Positions 8,123 to 16,148 of a stretch of 32,916 nt of DNA are shown piece after piece (the stretch's first letter is position 1; every line of letters starts with the position of its first letter). This stretch comes from Planctomycetota bacterium (GTDB lineage: Bacteria > Planctomycetota > Phycisphaerae > Phycisphaerales > UBA1924), in the NCBI GenBank assembly GCA_003697045.1, contig RFGK01000160.1, forward strand, positions 1 to 32,916, in the 5' to 3' direction. A model generated the notes under the pieces. It did not search any database. It saw only the letters and a program-made list of their open reading frames with translations, and was not told the DNA's origin. A program made the position numbers and the translations under genes.

Positions 8123-9304
8123 ATGCCGGGACCCATCATGCCTCACACGAGAACCGTTGCGACCAGCCAACTCGAAAAGGTCGATCGTTGTGCCGACCTG
8201 CCACATCGTCCCCGGGTCCTGCTTGGGAAGATGGGGCTCGACGGCCACGACCGCGGCGTCAAGGTCATCGCCCGCGCCCTGCGCGATTCCGGCGTCCACG
8301 TGATCTACTCGGGATTGTGGCAAACGCCCGATTCGCTTGCGCTCAGCGCCCGCGATGAAGACTGCGACGTCATCGCGGCGAGCATGATGTCCAACTCGCA
8401 CATGTCGCTCGGCCCGCGACTCGTGGAGGCGCTCAAGCGCTTCGGACGCCCGGATATACCCATCTACATGGGCGGCATCCTGCCGCAAGAAGACATCCCC
8501 CGCCTGCTCGAAGCGGGCATTGCCAAGTGCTTCACGACCGGCACCGGACTGCTTGAGATCGTCGAGGCTGTGCGCTCGGCGGTGCGCGAACGCACGCCTA
8601 CTGTCGCTCCGCCCGGGACCGAGGTGCACCCGACTGCACAACTGGCCAGGTGCATCTCGCGTGTGCACGAGGGGCTGGACTGCGACGGCGCCCCCTCGGC
8701 CCGGCCTCAGCGCGTTATCGGCATCACTGGCTCACCCGGCGCGGGCAAGTCAACCCTCGTCGCCCAGCTCGCAGGCGAATACTCCCGCCGCGCTCAGAAG
8801 GACCCGTCACTTGGACGATGTGCGGTCATTGCGTTTGACCCCAAGAGCCCAATCACCAACGGCGCGCTTCTTGGGGATCGGCTGCGTGTGGACTTCAACA
8901 ACCTGGGTGAACGGGTGTTCTATCGCTCGCTGGCGATCGCCGGGGAAGACTACCGCGAGCTTGATCGCATCGTCGGCTTGATCGGAGGGGCGTACAGGGG
9001 CGATGAAGCCTTCAAGACCGTGTTCGTCGAGACGGTCGGCGCAGGGCAGAATGAGACTCGTATTCGAGACCACGTTGATCAGACGGTGGTGATGCTCACG
9101 CCGGGGATGGGCGACGCGGTGCAAATGGACAAGGCCGGCATTCTCGAAATTGCGGATCTCTTCGTGTGCAACAAGGCCGATCACCCCGGCGAACACGAGC
9201 TGATCCGTGATCTGCGTGACATTGCCGACGGGCGGCCGATTCATGAGACCATCGCAACGCATGGCAAGGGCGTCCCCGAGCTGCTCGATCAGTTGCTCTC
9301 TTAG
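8123..9304 (+). CDS. B12-binding domain fused to a MeaB-type GTPase, without a mutase catalytic domain, 393 aa
   Basis: Residues 31-155 are a cobalamin-binding domain like the small domain of methylmalonyl-CoA mutase. They contain KMGLDGHDRGVKV with the D-x-H-x-x-G motif (D40, H42, G45), so base-off/His-on binding is expected, and a later glycine pair (MGGILP). Residues 197-393 are a G3E/MeaB-ArgK GTPase: Walker A GSPGAGKST (203-211), the DPKSP...GDRLR segment (239-254), ETVGAGQ (303-309) and base-specificity NKAD (350-353). MeaB proteins load and protect cobalamin in acyl-CoA mutases. The order B12 domain then G domain resembles the first half of the fused mutase IcmF, but the substrate-binding barrel is absent. 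The C-terminal helical dimerisation arm of MeaB also appears to be missing. The start could be 8123 or the ATG at 8138. No mutase subunit lies in this window. Confidence 0.9.
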   Translation: MPGPIMPHTRTVATSQLEKVDRCADLPHRPRVLLGKMGLDGHDRGVKVIARALRDSGVHVIYSGLWQTPDSLALSARDEDCDVIAASMMSNSHMSLGPRLVEALKRFGRPDIPIYMGGILPQEDIPRLLEAGIAKCFTTGTGLLEIVEAVRSAVRERTPTVAPPGTEVHPTAQLARCISRVHEGLDCDGAPSARPQRVIGITGSPGAGKSTLVAQLAGEYSRRAQKDPSLGRCAVIAFDPKSPITNGALLGDRLRVDFNNLGERVFYRSLAIAGEDYRELDRIVGLIGGAYRGDEAFKTVFVETVGAGQNETRIRDHVDQTVVMLTPGMGDAVQMDKAGILEIADLFVCNKADHPGEHELIRDLRDIADGRPIHETIATHGKGVPELLDQLLS

Positions 9305-9345
9305 CGCTTCGTGCGCACGCGTCCCAAACCGGGTATCCTCTCACC

Positions 9346-9957
9346 ATGCGGTACTTTCAGCTCATTGGGGTGGTGTCCCTGATCCCGGCAGTCGCTTCAG
9401 CTGAGCCCGCGGCCCTGTCCGCCGGCGAACTCTCATTCGACATTGATCAGGAAGCACAAGCCGCGGCACCCGAGTTCGGGCTCGCCGGGCAAACCAGACT
9501 GACCATCGGCACGGGAGTCGCGTTCGATCTTGAACAGGACGACGACTCGACAGACTTCAATCTCAATGTCGCGTGGAGCCGATTCGTGGTCGACGATTTC
9601 GAGATCCGCCTCGAACTGGGCGGGTGGTACTTCGATCAGGAGCCTGACGCTGCGTGGGGGATCAATCCGAACTTCGTACTGCGTTGGCACCTGGTCAACA
9701 AGAACAGATGGTCGATCTACACCGACGCGGGTATCGGTTTTGCCCTGACTTCTGACGACGTTCCAGCGGGGGGCACGAGTGCCAACTTTACGCCTCGAGC
9801 GGGCGTCGGTCTGACCCATGCGATTGGGACTTCGGCCAACCGTCTGGAACTCGGCGTCCGCTGGCACCACATCTCCAATGCGCGCCTGACCGGTGATGCG
9901 AACAACCCTGATCGCGACGGGATCATGGGCTATGCCGGGATCAGCTTTCCCTTTTAG
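9346..9957 (+). CDS. PagL-like lipid A deacylase / acyloxyacyl hydrolase-family outer-membrane protein, 203 aa
   Basis: The first 19 residues form a signal peptide with an AxA-type cleavage site (VASA before EPA). The mature part is made of alternating amphipathic beta strands and ends in an aromatic residue (ISFPF), as expected for an outer-membrane beta barrel. Near the C-terminus, WHHISNAR carries the H-x-S-N motif (H175, S177, N178) of PagL enzymes, which remove a 3-O-acyl chain from lipid A. In Pseudomonas PagL a catalytic Glu follows the motif within a DGIE segment; the matching segment here reads DGIM, so that Glu appears to be replaced. Activity is therefore uncertain. The gene stands 41 bp after the B12/GTPase fusion. 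A generic porin-like fold is the alternative. Confidence 0.7.
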   Translation: MRYFQLIGVVSLIPAVASAEPAALSAGELSFDIDQEAQAAAPEFGLAGQTRLTIGTGVAFDLEQDDDSTDFNLNVAWSRFVVDDFEIRLELGGWYFDQEPDAAWGINPNFVLRWHLVNKNRWSIYTDAGIGFALTSDDVPAGGTSANFTPRAGVGLTHAIGTSANRLELGVRWHHISNARLTGDANNPDRDGIMGYAGISFPF

Positions 9958-9960
9958 AGG

Positions 9961-10917
9961 CTAACCTGCTTCGGCGAGGCGCGGCCGCGAAGCACCGCCA
10001 AGGTCGGTGATGTTCACCCGGTTACGACCTGACTTCTTGGCGTGATAGAGGCACTTGTCGGCGGCTTCAATCCATTGATCGGCCGTCAACGTGCATCCAC
10101 CCGGGCTTCCCGCCACGCCGATCGAGATTGTGACGGTGCGTTCCGGATGCCGGGGGAAGCGCATCGCCTCGACGAATTCGCGGATGCGGTCACACAGTTT
10201 GCCCGCCTCGTCCGGGGGCGTGGCGGGCATGATGAGCGCAAACTCCTCGCCCCCGTAGCGGCACGCCACATCGCTCTGACGAATCCCCGCCTGAAACACT
10301 TCGGCTACCGTCTGGATCACCGCATCGCCGGCCGGATGCCCGTAGGTGTCGTTGATCGACTTGAAGTGGTCAATATCCAGCAGCGCAAGCGAAAGCGGGT
10401 GTCCGTGCCGTGTTGCCCGGGCCACTTCGGCCTCCCATTGCGCATCGAAATATGCCCTGTTCCACAGCCCGCTCAGCCCGTCCAGCTGGGCACGCTGCGA
10501 GAGCATCTGCATCAGCGAATGCATGCGCAGCGCCGCTCGCACACGGGCGCGCAGCTCGGCGAGATTGAACGGCTTGGTCACGAAGTCATACGCGCCCAGA
10601 TCAAACGCCGTCACCTTGTCCTCGGCGCCGTCGAGGCCGCTGAGCACGATGACGGGAATGTCCTTGAGCGCGGGGTCTTCCTTCATCTGCCGCAAGACTT
10701 CGAACCCATCCATGTCCGGCATCTCGATGTCGAGTAACACAAGCGAAGGGAGGCGCTCCCGTGCGATTTGCAGCCCTTCCGGGCCGGAGCGTGCGGTGAG
10801 CAGCTCCAACGCTTCGGCGCTGAGCCGCGCCGCCAGCAGCCTGTGCAAGACCACGCAGTCGTCGATCAGGAGCACCAGAGGCTTTGCCTTGGCAGGATGT
10901 GCATTCTCGCTCGTCAT
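9961..10917 (-). CDS. Response regulator with REC and GGDEF domains (diguanylate cyclase), 318 aa
   Basis: Residues 12-130 are a receiver domain with the acidic pair D19/D20, the phospho-acceptor D63 in LLDIEMPDMDG, and conserved K115. Residues 145-305 are a GGDEF domain starting at DGLSGLWNRAYF, with the active-site motif GGEEF at 222-226. This version is competent for making c-di-GMP from two GTP. An inhibitory I-site RxxD (R213-D216) lies five residues before GGEEF, so product feedback inhibition is expected. There are no membrane spans, so the protein is cytoplasmic. It lies 33 bp after the HPt gene on the same strand, so that protein is a plausible phosphodonor. No kinase is encoded nearby. 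Confidence 0.95.
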   Translation of the reverse strand: MTSENAHPAKAKPLVLLIDDCVVLHRLLAARLSAEALELLTARSGPEGLQIARERLPSLVLLDIEMPDMDGFEVLRQMKEDPALKDIPVIVLSGLDGAEDKVTAFDLGAYDFVTKPFNLAELRARVRAALRMHSLMQMLSQRAQLDGLSGLWNRAYFDAQWEAEVARATRHGHPLSLALLDIDHFKSINDTYGHPAGDAVIQTVAEVFQAGIRQSDVACRYGGEEFALIMPATPPDEAGKLCDRIREFVEAMRFPRHPERTVTISIGVAGSPGGCTLTADQWIEAADKCLYHAKKSGRNRVNITDLGGASRPRLAEAG

Positions 10918-10950
10918 GGAGCCGTCTGTTCGCCTCGTCGCATCAAACTC

Positions 10951-11295
10951 TCAGGAAGCATCCATGGCCGCACGAGAGCACAGATCCACCAACCGGCGGA
11001 ACTGAGCCTCGATGCCCGAAACCACATCCTCACCCACAGGCGCCTCGGCCAGCGGCGCTTCAAGCTCACATGCCGCCTGTCCGATCGCCTCAAATCCAAA
11101 CCCGACAGCCGATCCCTTCAGTTGGTGGGCAATGCGCTTGAGCGAAGCGACATCGGCAGCCTGCCAAGCCTCTTCAAGCGCCGCGATGCGCTCAGGTAAC
11201 GCCTTGACGAAATAATCGATCAACTCGGTCATCTCCGGATCGTCCCGGAATGAGCTGAGAATGGGCCCGCCATCCGAATCATGCTCGTCGCGCAT
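10951..11295 (-). CDS. HPt (histidine phosphotransfer) domain protein, 114 aa
   Basis: A single helical HPt domain carries the phospho-accepting histidine in AHQLKGSAVGFGF (H57). The later helix with QAACELEAP is typical of the four-helix bundle. HPt proteins relay phosphate between the receiver of a hybrid kinase and a final response regulator. I chose the ATG at 11295, which has a strong GGAGG 5 nt upstream; the in-frame ATG at 11472 would add 59 residues of non-HPt character and run into phoU. It sits 33 bp before the REC-GGDEF gene, which suggests it delivers phosphate to that cyclase. The kinase must be encoded elsewhere. Confidence 0.9.
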   Translation of the reverse strand: MRDEHDSDGGPILSSFRDDPEMTELIDYFVKALPERIAALEEAWQAADVASLKRIAHQLKGSAVGFGFEAIGQAACELEAPLAEAPVGEDVVSGIEAQFRRLVDLCSRAAMDAS

Positions 11296-11377
11296 GCCGA
11301 CCTCCGAAAGGATCCATCGGCCATCCGTGGATGGGTGTTGATACCCAAATGCCACTGACTTGCGACTGTGACGTGGA

Positions 11378-12112
11378 TCAACCGGACCCTGGTGCTTCAC
11401 CAGCACGCCCGGGCTTCCGCTTCGTGTGCCGAACGATCGTCCCGGTTGCCAGATAGACCACGTCCTCGGCAATATTTGCCATCAGGTCACCGACCCGCTC
11501 GAGCTCGCGGCCGACCCGATAAGCATGCAACGCATGATCCACTGCGCCAGGGTCGGCGGCAATCCAGGCTTTGATTTCCTCAAACAACCGCTTGTCAAGC
11601 TGATCGATCACCTTGTCCGCAGCAATAGTCTGCCTTGCCTGCTCGACATCTTCGCCCAGGACTGCCCGCAAGAGGTCGTGACACATCGCGGGAACACGCT
11701 CACCCATGTCTCGCAGGGATGTGGGCCAGTCCACACGGCCTTGTGATGCCAGTTTTCGGACCATCTTGGCAATCGACGAAGCGTGGTCAGCCACACGCTC
11801 GACATCGAGATTGACCTTCAAGCAAAACGTGAGCAATCGGAAGTCATGCGCAAACGGCTGCTGCAACGTCATCAGTCGCAGCACTTCCTGCTCGATTGCC
11901 ACGTCTTCCACATCAATCCGCTCTTCCCGTGCCCGCACCTCCGCAGCCCGCTCGGGATCGGCCTCCCACAATGCCTGGAGCGAAGACTCGAGCATCTGAA
12001 TGGCGTATGACGCTTCGGTCACGAGCCTTCGGCGCAGACGAGTCAGAGCGGCCTCAAGCGTAGCCCCCGGCACAAGTTCATGTTCATCGGATTCGCTCGA
12101 AGGACCGATCAT
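11378..12112 (-). CDS. phoU: PhoU-family phosphate signalling regulator, 244 aa
   Basis: Two PhoU three-helix repeats are visible. The first contains NLDVERVADHASSIAK and the second GRELERVGDLMANIAED, each with the E-R-x-x-D metal-binding signature. PhoU represses the Pho regulon with PhoR and the PstSCAB transporter when phosphate is plentiful. Length is typical (about 220-240 aa); a basic tail of about 20 residues (RHTKRKPGRAGEAPGSG) is extra. A GAGGAG lies 10 nt before the start. It is 55 bp after mfd and 82 bp before the HPt gene on the same strand, with no pst or phoR gene in the window. That isolated position next to a phosphorelay pair is unusual. Confidence 0.93.
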   Translation of the reverse strand: MIGPSSESDEHELVPGATLEAALTRLRRRLVTEASYAIQMLESSLQALWEADPERAAEVRAREERIDVEDVAIEQEVLRLMTLQQPFAHDFRLLTFCLKVNLDVERVADHASSIAKMVRKLASQGRVDWPTSLRDMGERVPAMCHDLLRAVLGEDVEQARQTIAADKVIDQLDKRLFEEIKAWIAADPGAVDHALHAYRVGRELERVGDLMANIAEDVVYLATGTIVRHTKRKPGRAGEAPGSG

Positions 12113-12133
12113 GACAGGTAAGCTCCTCGAATC

Positions 12134-12148
12134 CCCCCTATCTGGGGG
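12134..12148. other. Short GC hairpin between mfd and phoU
   Basis: CCCCC at 12134-12138 and GGGGG at 12144-12148 form a perfect 5-bp stem with a 5-nt loop, in the 55-bp gap after the mfd stop. No run of T follows in the minus-strand direction, so it does not look like an intrinsic terminator. It could slow or protect the transcript end, or be chance. Confidence 0.3.
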
Positions 12149-12167
12149 TCATGGTCAAAAGAAAACT

Positions 12168-15100
12168 CTAGGCGAGCGCCTCGCCTGCTTCGGCGGAATG
12201 ATGACTCTCGGGATGCTCTGGTGTGGAAACCACGCTCAGGCGGGCGCGGAGAACAGCGAGAAGCGTCTCCGGTTCAAGGAATCGAGAGTCGAGCCTGAGA
12301 TAGACCTCCGACAGCGGCGTGCCGCTTGAATCGCGCGCGTTGGTCTGAGCAAGCGAGGCGTCAATCACGCGCACGACGCCGGGGCCCTTTCGCAAGACAT
12401 CGGCAATGCGTTCCGGATCGGTGGTCAGGAAAACCAGGTCCTGGCCACGCCGGGTGAGGGTGCGCACGCCGCGCGATGCTGCTCCGATGCGGATCTGTGC
12501 CAACTCGAGCAGGCGCTGGGCCTGCTTTGGCAGCTCCCCGTATGCATCGCGCAGGTCCGACTCGACCTGTCTGAGGGCTTCGAGCGTCGGGGCTACGGCG
12601 ATGCGTCGATAGGCTTCAAGCCGCCGCCGATCCGAAGGGATATACGCCCTTGGAATGATGCCGGCAATGCCAAGCTCGATCGACGTGGCGCTGGTGGGTT
12701 CCTCAGCCCTTCCCGTGCGAAGTTCCTGCACTGCACGATCAAGCAGGCGACAGTACATCTCGTATCCCACTGCGGCGATGTGGCCGGACTGTTCTGGTCC
12801 CAGCAGATTGCCCGCACCGCGAATCTCAAGATCACGCATCGCAATCTTGAATCCTGCCCCCAACATCGAGTACTCCTCGATTGCCTTGAGGCGCTTTTGC
12901 GCAACCTCCGAGATTGTTCGTTTTTGAGGCAGGAGCAGGTAGCAATAGGCCCGGTGCTTGTAGCGTCCTACCCGCCCGCGAAGCTGGTGCAGATCGGCCA
13001 GTCCGAAGCGGTCGGCATCGTTGATGATCATCGTGTTGGCCACGGGATTGTCGATCCCCGACTCGATGATCGTGGTCGAAACGAGGATGTCGGCCTGCCG
13101 TCGCATGAAGCGAAGCATGACGTCTTCGAGTTGGCGTGACGGCATCTGACCATGCCCCACGACGATTCGCGCATCGGGTGCGAGCCGCTGAATGTCATCG
13201 GCCACGCTCTGAATGTTGTGCACGCGATTGTGTACGAAATAGACCTGTCCCTCACGAGCCAGCTCCCGGGCGATGGCGCGGGCGATGCGCTGCGCGTTGT
13301 AGGGGATGACTTCCGTCACGATGGCGCGTCGGTCGAGCGGAGGCGTCGTCAGACTCGAGATGTCGCGCAGCCCAAGCATGGCCATGTGCAACGTGCGGGG
13401 AATCGGCGTTGCCGAAAGCGTGAGCACATCGACGACCATGCGAAGCTGGAGCAGGCGTTCCTTGTGCTCGACGCCGAACCGCTGTTCTTCGTCGATGATG
13501 ACAAGACCCAGGTCGGCAAACTTGACATCCTTTGACAGCAGGCGATGGGTCCCGATGATGACGTCGATCTCGCCTTTGCGCAGCCGGCGCAGCGTGTCGT
13601 TGATCTCCTTTCCAGTCTTGAATCGGCTGAGCGATTCCACACAGAAGGGATAGTCGCGGAAGCGCGCGCGAAAGGTTCGTTCGTGCTGCTCGGCCAGCAC
13701 CGTCGTGGGCACGAGCACGGCAACCTGTTTGCCGAACTCGCAGGCCTTGAACGCCGCTCTGATGGCAAGCTCGGTCTTGCCGAAGCCCACATCGCCGCAC
13801 AACAGCCGATCCATCGGACGCTGCGACTGCATGTCACGCTTGATCTCTCCGAGCGCCGCGAGCTGGTCTTCGGTTTCCTGATATGGGAACTCGGCCTCAA
13901 ACTCGAGCTGCCAGGCCGTGTCTGCGGGATAGCGAATCCCGGGCATGTGCTCGCGCGCCGCTCGCACACGCAAAAGCTCGGCTGCCAGGTCCTTGACCGA
14001 TTCGGCGACACGTTGCTTCTGGTTCTTCCACTTGACTCCGCCGATTGTCGAAAGCGGCGGCCGGCCGCTGAAACCTCCGACGTACCTCTGCACTTTGTCG
14101 ATCTGCGTGCAAGGCACCTGCAATCGGCTTCCGCCGGCGAACTCGAGGGTCATGTATTCCTCGCGTTCGCTCTTCGGAGGGGCCGGGAGCCCCGGTATGC
14201 GGCGTGGGCTGAGCTGGGCCAGCCCCACGAGCTTGGCAATACCGTGGTCGGCATGGACGACGTATTCGCCGACGCCGAAATCCAGAAAAGTGTCGGTCGC
14301 CCGGCCCTGCCTCATGCGCCCGGCGCGTCGGCGCGTATCAAATCGATGGAGCAGTTCGTGATACGGCACCAGGGCATGCCGCCTCGCAGTACCGATCACA
14401 AATCCCCGATGAACATAGCGCACAGTGCTTGCGATCGAGCCTGCGCGGCCCTGCGCACTTGCCCCCCCGCTGCTGTGCTCCTCAAGAAGCTCATGGAGTC
14501 GCGCAAGCTCGCCTTCATTCTGACAGCACACCAGCGTCTCGGCTTGCTCAGCCAACGCCACCAACTCGCGCACGGCTTCGGATGTGTCCTCCGACAACTC
14601 CGGCAGCGCTTCAAACGGCAACTCGACCCGGACATCCGCCGAGCCGGCACCAGCGGAAAACTGGTTGATCTCTGCCACGGCGTGGCAGTGGTTTTCAATA
14701 GATGCGAGCACCGCGGGCGGCCCAAAAATTCCCCGCCCGTCTGCAGCCCGCTCGAAATACCCCCTTGCCTGCTCGACAATTTCCAGCGTCTCAGCAAGCA
14801 CCGCGATCGTCTGACGGGCGAGCATCTCGACGAAACTCTCGCCATCATCGGTTATGACCCGGTCAGGCTCACACGTGACCAACTGCACCTGGTCCAGCGC
14901 CCGATCGGAACCCATGGTGTCCAGATCAATCTCGGACAGCCGCTCAATTTCATCGCCGAAGAAATCGAGGCGCACAGGTACATCCACAGCCGCCGGGGCG
15001 AAGATATCCATAATCCCCCCGCGCAGGGCAAACTCGCCCGGTTCCTCGATTGCTTCGACACGCCGAAACCCGGCCGTAATCAGCCACTGAGCCAGCTCGG

Positions 15101-15578
15101 TGGGGTCGACAGAATCACCGCGCCGAACAACGCGAACCAGCTCTGCAAGCCGACTCTGCCGCGGCGCATGCTGCATGAGCGCCTGAATCGGAGCGACGAC
15201 AAGCGCGGGCGACTGTGCGTCGAGCTCCAACGCCCGGCGGATCGCCAGAAGCCGCTCGGCAAGCAGATCCGGGGAAACACCCTCATCGCCGACTGCAACC
15301 TCCATCGCAGGCAGACGAATGACCGGCAGCGCACCACCCCCGTCACTGAGTTCATCGAGAATCTCATCAGCATCATCGAGGTGGGCCGTGACCAGGAGCA
15401 CCGGCCTGCGCGCATGACAGGCAAGCGCACCAGCCGCAAAGCCCGTCGAGCTGCCGGCAACCCCGGTTGCGGCGCACCGTCTTCCCGCGATGAGCTGGCG
15501 CGCCAACTCCTCGATCTCTGGAATACGCCCAACGAGTTCGACCAGGTTCATCCGTGCCTGCCGAGCCTCTGTGTTCAT
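12168..15578 (-). CDS. mfd: Transcription-repair coupling factor Mfd, 1136 aa
   Basis: Mfd displaces RNA polymerase stalled at DNA lesions and recruits UvrA. The N-terminal third carries the UvrB-like module, including GFRRVEAIEEPGEFALRGG near residue 170. The RNA-polymerase-interacting (CarD-like) domain begins at FGVGEYVVHADHGIAKL (about residue 430). The helicase core follows with Walker A GDVGFGKTE (about 595), DEEQ motif II (about 690), LSATPIPRT, and the TRG region with GRVGRYKHRAYCYLL. The C-terminal TRCF domain ends the protein. Length is close to E. coli Mfd (1148 aa). The start codon overlaps the stop of the ComEA-like gene (ATGA), so the two are probably translationally coupled. 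Confidence 0.98.
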   Translation of the reverse strand: MNTEARQARMNLVELVGRIPEIEELARQLIAGRRCAATGVAGSSTGFAAGALACHARRPVLLVTAHLDDADEILDELSDGGGALPVIRLPAMEVAVGDEGVSPDLLAERLLAIRRALELDAQSPALVVAPIQALMQHAPRQSRLAELVRVVRRGDSVDPTELAQWLITAGFRRVEAIEEPGEFALRGGIMDIFAPAAVDVPVRLDFFGDEIERLSEIDLDTMGSDRALDQVQLVTCEPDRVITDDGESFVEMLARQTIAVLAETLEIVEQARGYFERAADGRGIFGPPAVLASIENHCHAVAEINQFSAGAGSADVRVELPFEALPELSEDTSEAVRELVALAEQAETLVCCQNEGELARLHELLEEHSSGGASAQGRAGSIASTVRYVHRGFVIGTARRHALVPYHELLHRFDTRRRAGRMRQGRATDTFLDFGVGEYVVHADHGIAKLVGLAQLSPRRIPGLPAPPKSEREEYMTLEFAGGSRLQVPCTQIDKVQRYVGGFSGRPPLSTIGGVKWKNQKQRVAESVKDLAAELLRVRAAREHMPGIRYPADTAWQLEFEAEFPYQETEDQLAALGEIKRDMQSQRPMDRLLCGDVGFGKTELAIRAAFKACEFGKQVAVLVPTTVLAEQHERTFRARFRDYPFCVESLSRFKTGKEINDTLRRLRKGEIDVIIGTHRLLSKDVKFADLGLVIIDEEQRFGVEHKERLLQLRMVVDVLTLSATPIPRTLHMAMLGLRDISSLTTPPLDRRAIVTEVIPYNAQRIARAIARELAREGQVYFVHNRVHNIQSVADDIQRLAPDARIVVGHGQMPSRQLEDVMLRFMRRQADILVSTTIIESGIDNPVANTMIINDADRFGLADLHQLRGRVGRYKHRAYCYLLLPQKRTISEVAQKRLKAIEEYSMLGAGFKIAMRDLEIRGAGNLLGPEQSGHIAAVGYEMYCRLLDRAVQELRTGRAEEPTSATSIELGIAGIIPRAYIPSDRRRLEAYRRIAVAPTLEALRQVESDLRDAYGELPKQAQRLLELAQIRIGAASRGVRTLTRRGQDLVFLTTDPERIADVLRKGPGVVRVIDASLAQTNARDSSGTPLSEVYLRLDSRFLEPETLLAVLRARLSVVSTPEHPESHHSAEAGEALA

Positions 15579-16102
15579 TCGAAGGCAACCAAACCTTCGA
15601 GCTTTTCAACCGTCTTCGGGCCAATTCCACGCACGCGCTGAAGATCGCGCACGGAAATGAAGCGCCCGTTTCGCGTTCGCTCGTCAATGATCCGCTGGGC
15701 AAGTGCCGGCCCGATACCGGGAAGCAGATCAAGTTCCTCTGCCGAAGCCGTATTGACATTGATCAGAAGCACCGCATCGGTCGACACGGCAGGCTCTGGT
15801 CGGACCGCCTCGATCACTTCGGCGACGGGCGCGACCGCTTCCTGCTCAGGTGATTGCACCTGCACATTGACTCCAGCGGGTTCCTCGAATGGCACCGAGA
15901 CCCGATCCGGCAGGACCGCAGCGTCCGGCGAGGGTTCACGGTAGGGCAGAATCGTCACATGCCTCGGCGGTAACGGCCTCTGCTCGACGCGCCCACCAAG
16001 AATCGCCCAGGCGATGCCTACGCTCGCAGCCCCGGCGATGAAACCCGATGATGTCCACTTCACCGGGGCCAAGCGATCAAATGAGCGTGCGTGCCCTCTC
16101 AT
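15575..16102 (-). CDS. ComEA-like membrane-anchored helix-hairpin-helix protein, 175 aa
   Basis: A hydrophobic segment at about residues 18-37 (SSGFIAGAASVGIAWAILGG) anchors the protein. A proline- and acid-rich linker of about 75 residues follows. The last 65 residues are a tandem HhH domain, starting INVNTASAEELDLLPGIGPALAQRI and ending LQRVRGIGPKTVEKL. This is the ComEA DNA-binding architecture used in periplasmic DNA uptake for natural transformation. The coding end overlaps the mfd start by 4 bp (ATGA). ComEA-type HhH domains are also found in proteins unrelated to competence, and no comEC or pilus gene is in the window, so the uptake role is a family inference only. Confidence 0.85.
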   Translation of the reverse strand: MRGHARSFDRLAPVKWTSSGFIAGAASVGIAWAILGGRVEQRPLPPRHVTILPYREPSPDAAVLPDRVSVPFEEPAGVNVQVQSPEQEAVAPVAEVIEAVRPEPAVSTDAVLLINVNTASAEELDLLPGIGPALAQRIIDERTRNGRFISVRDLQRVRGIGPKTVEKLEGLVAFE

Positions 16103-16148
16103 GCCGCAAAGATTCTAACGGCTTGCGAAAGTGCCCGCCAAGCATTGC

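Noticed and set aside
12134-12148. Intrinsic terminator after mfd
   Set aside because: The stem is only 5 bp and no T-run follows in the direction of transcription; it is listed only as a hairpin.
13545-15641. Open frame of 698 codons on the plus strand, opposite mfd
   Set aside because: Mfd is certain on the minus strand. The long antisense frame is a by-product of GC-rich codon use and has no recognisable domain.
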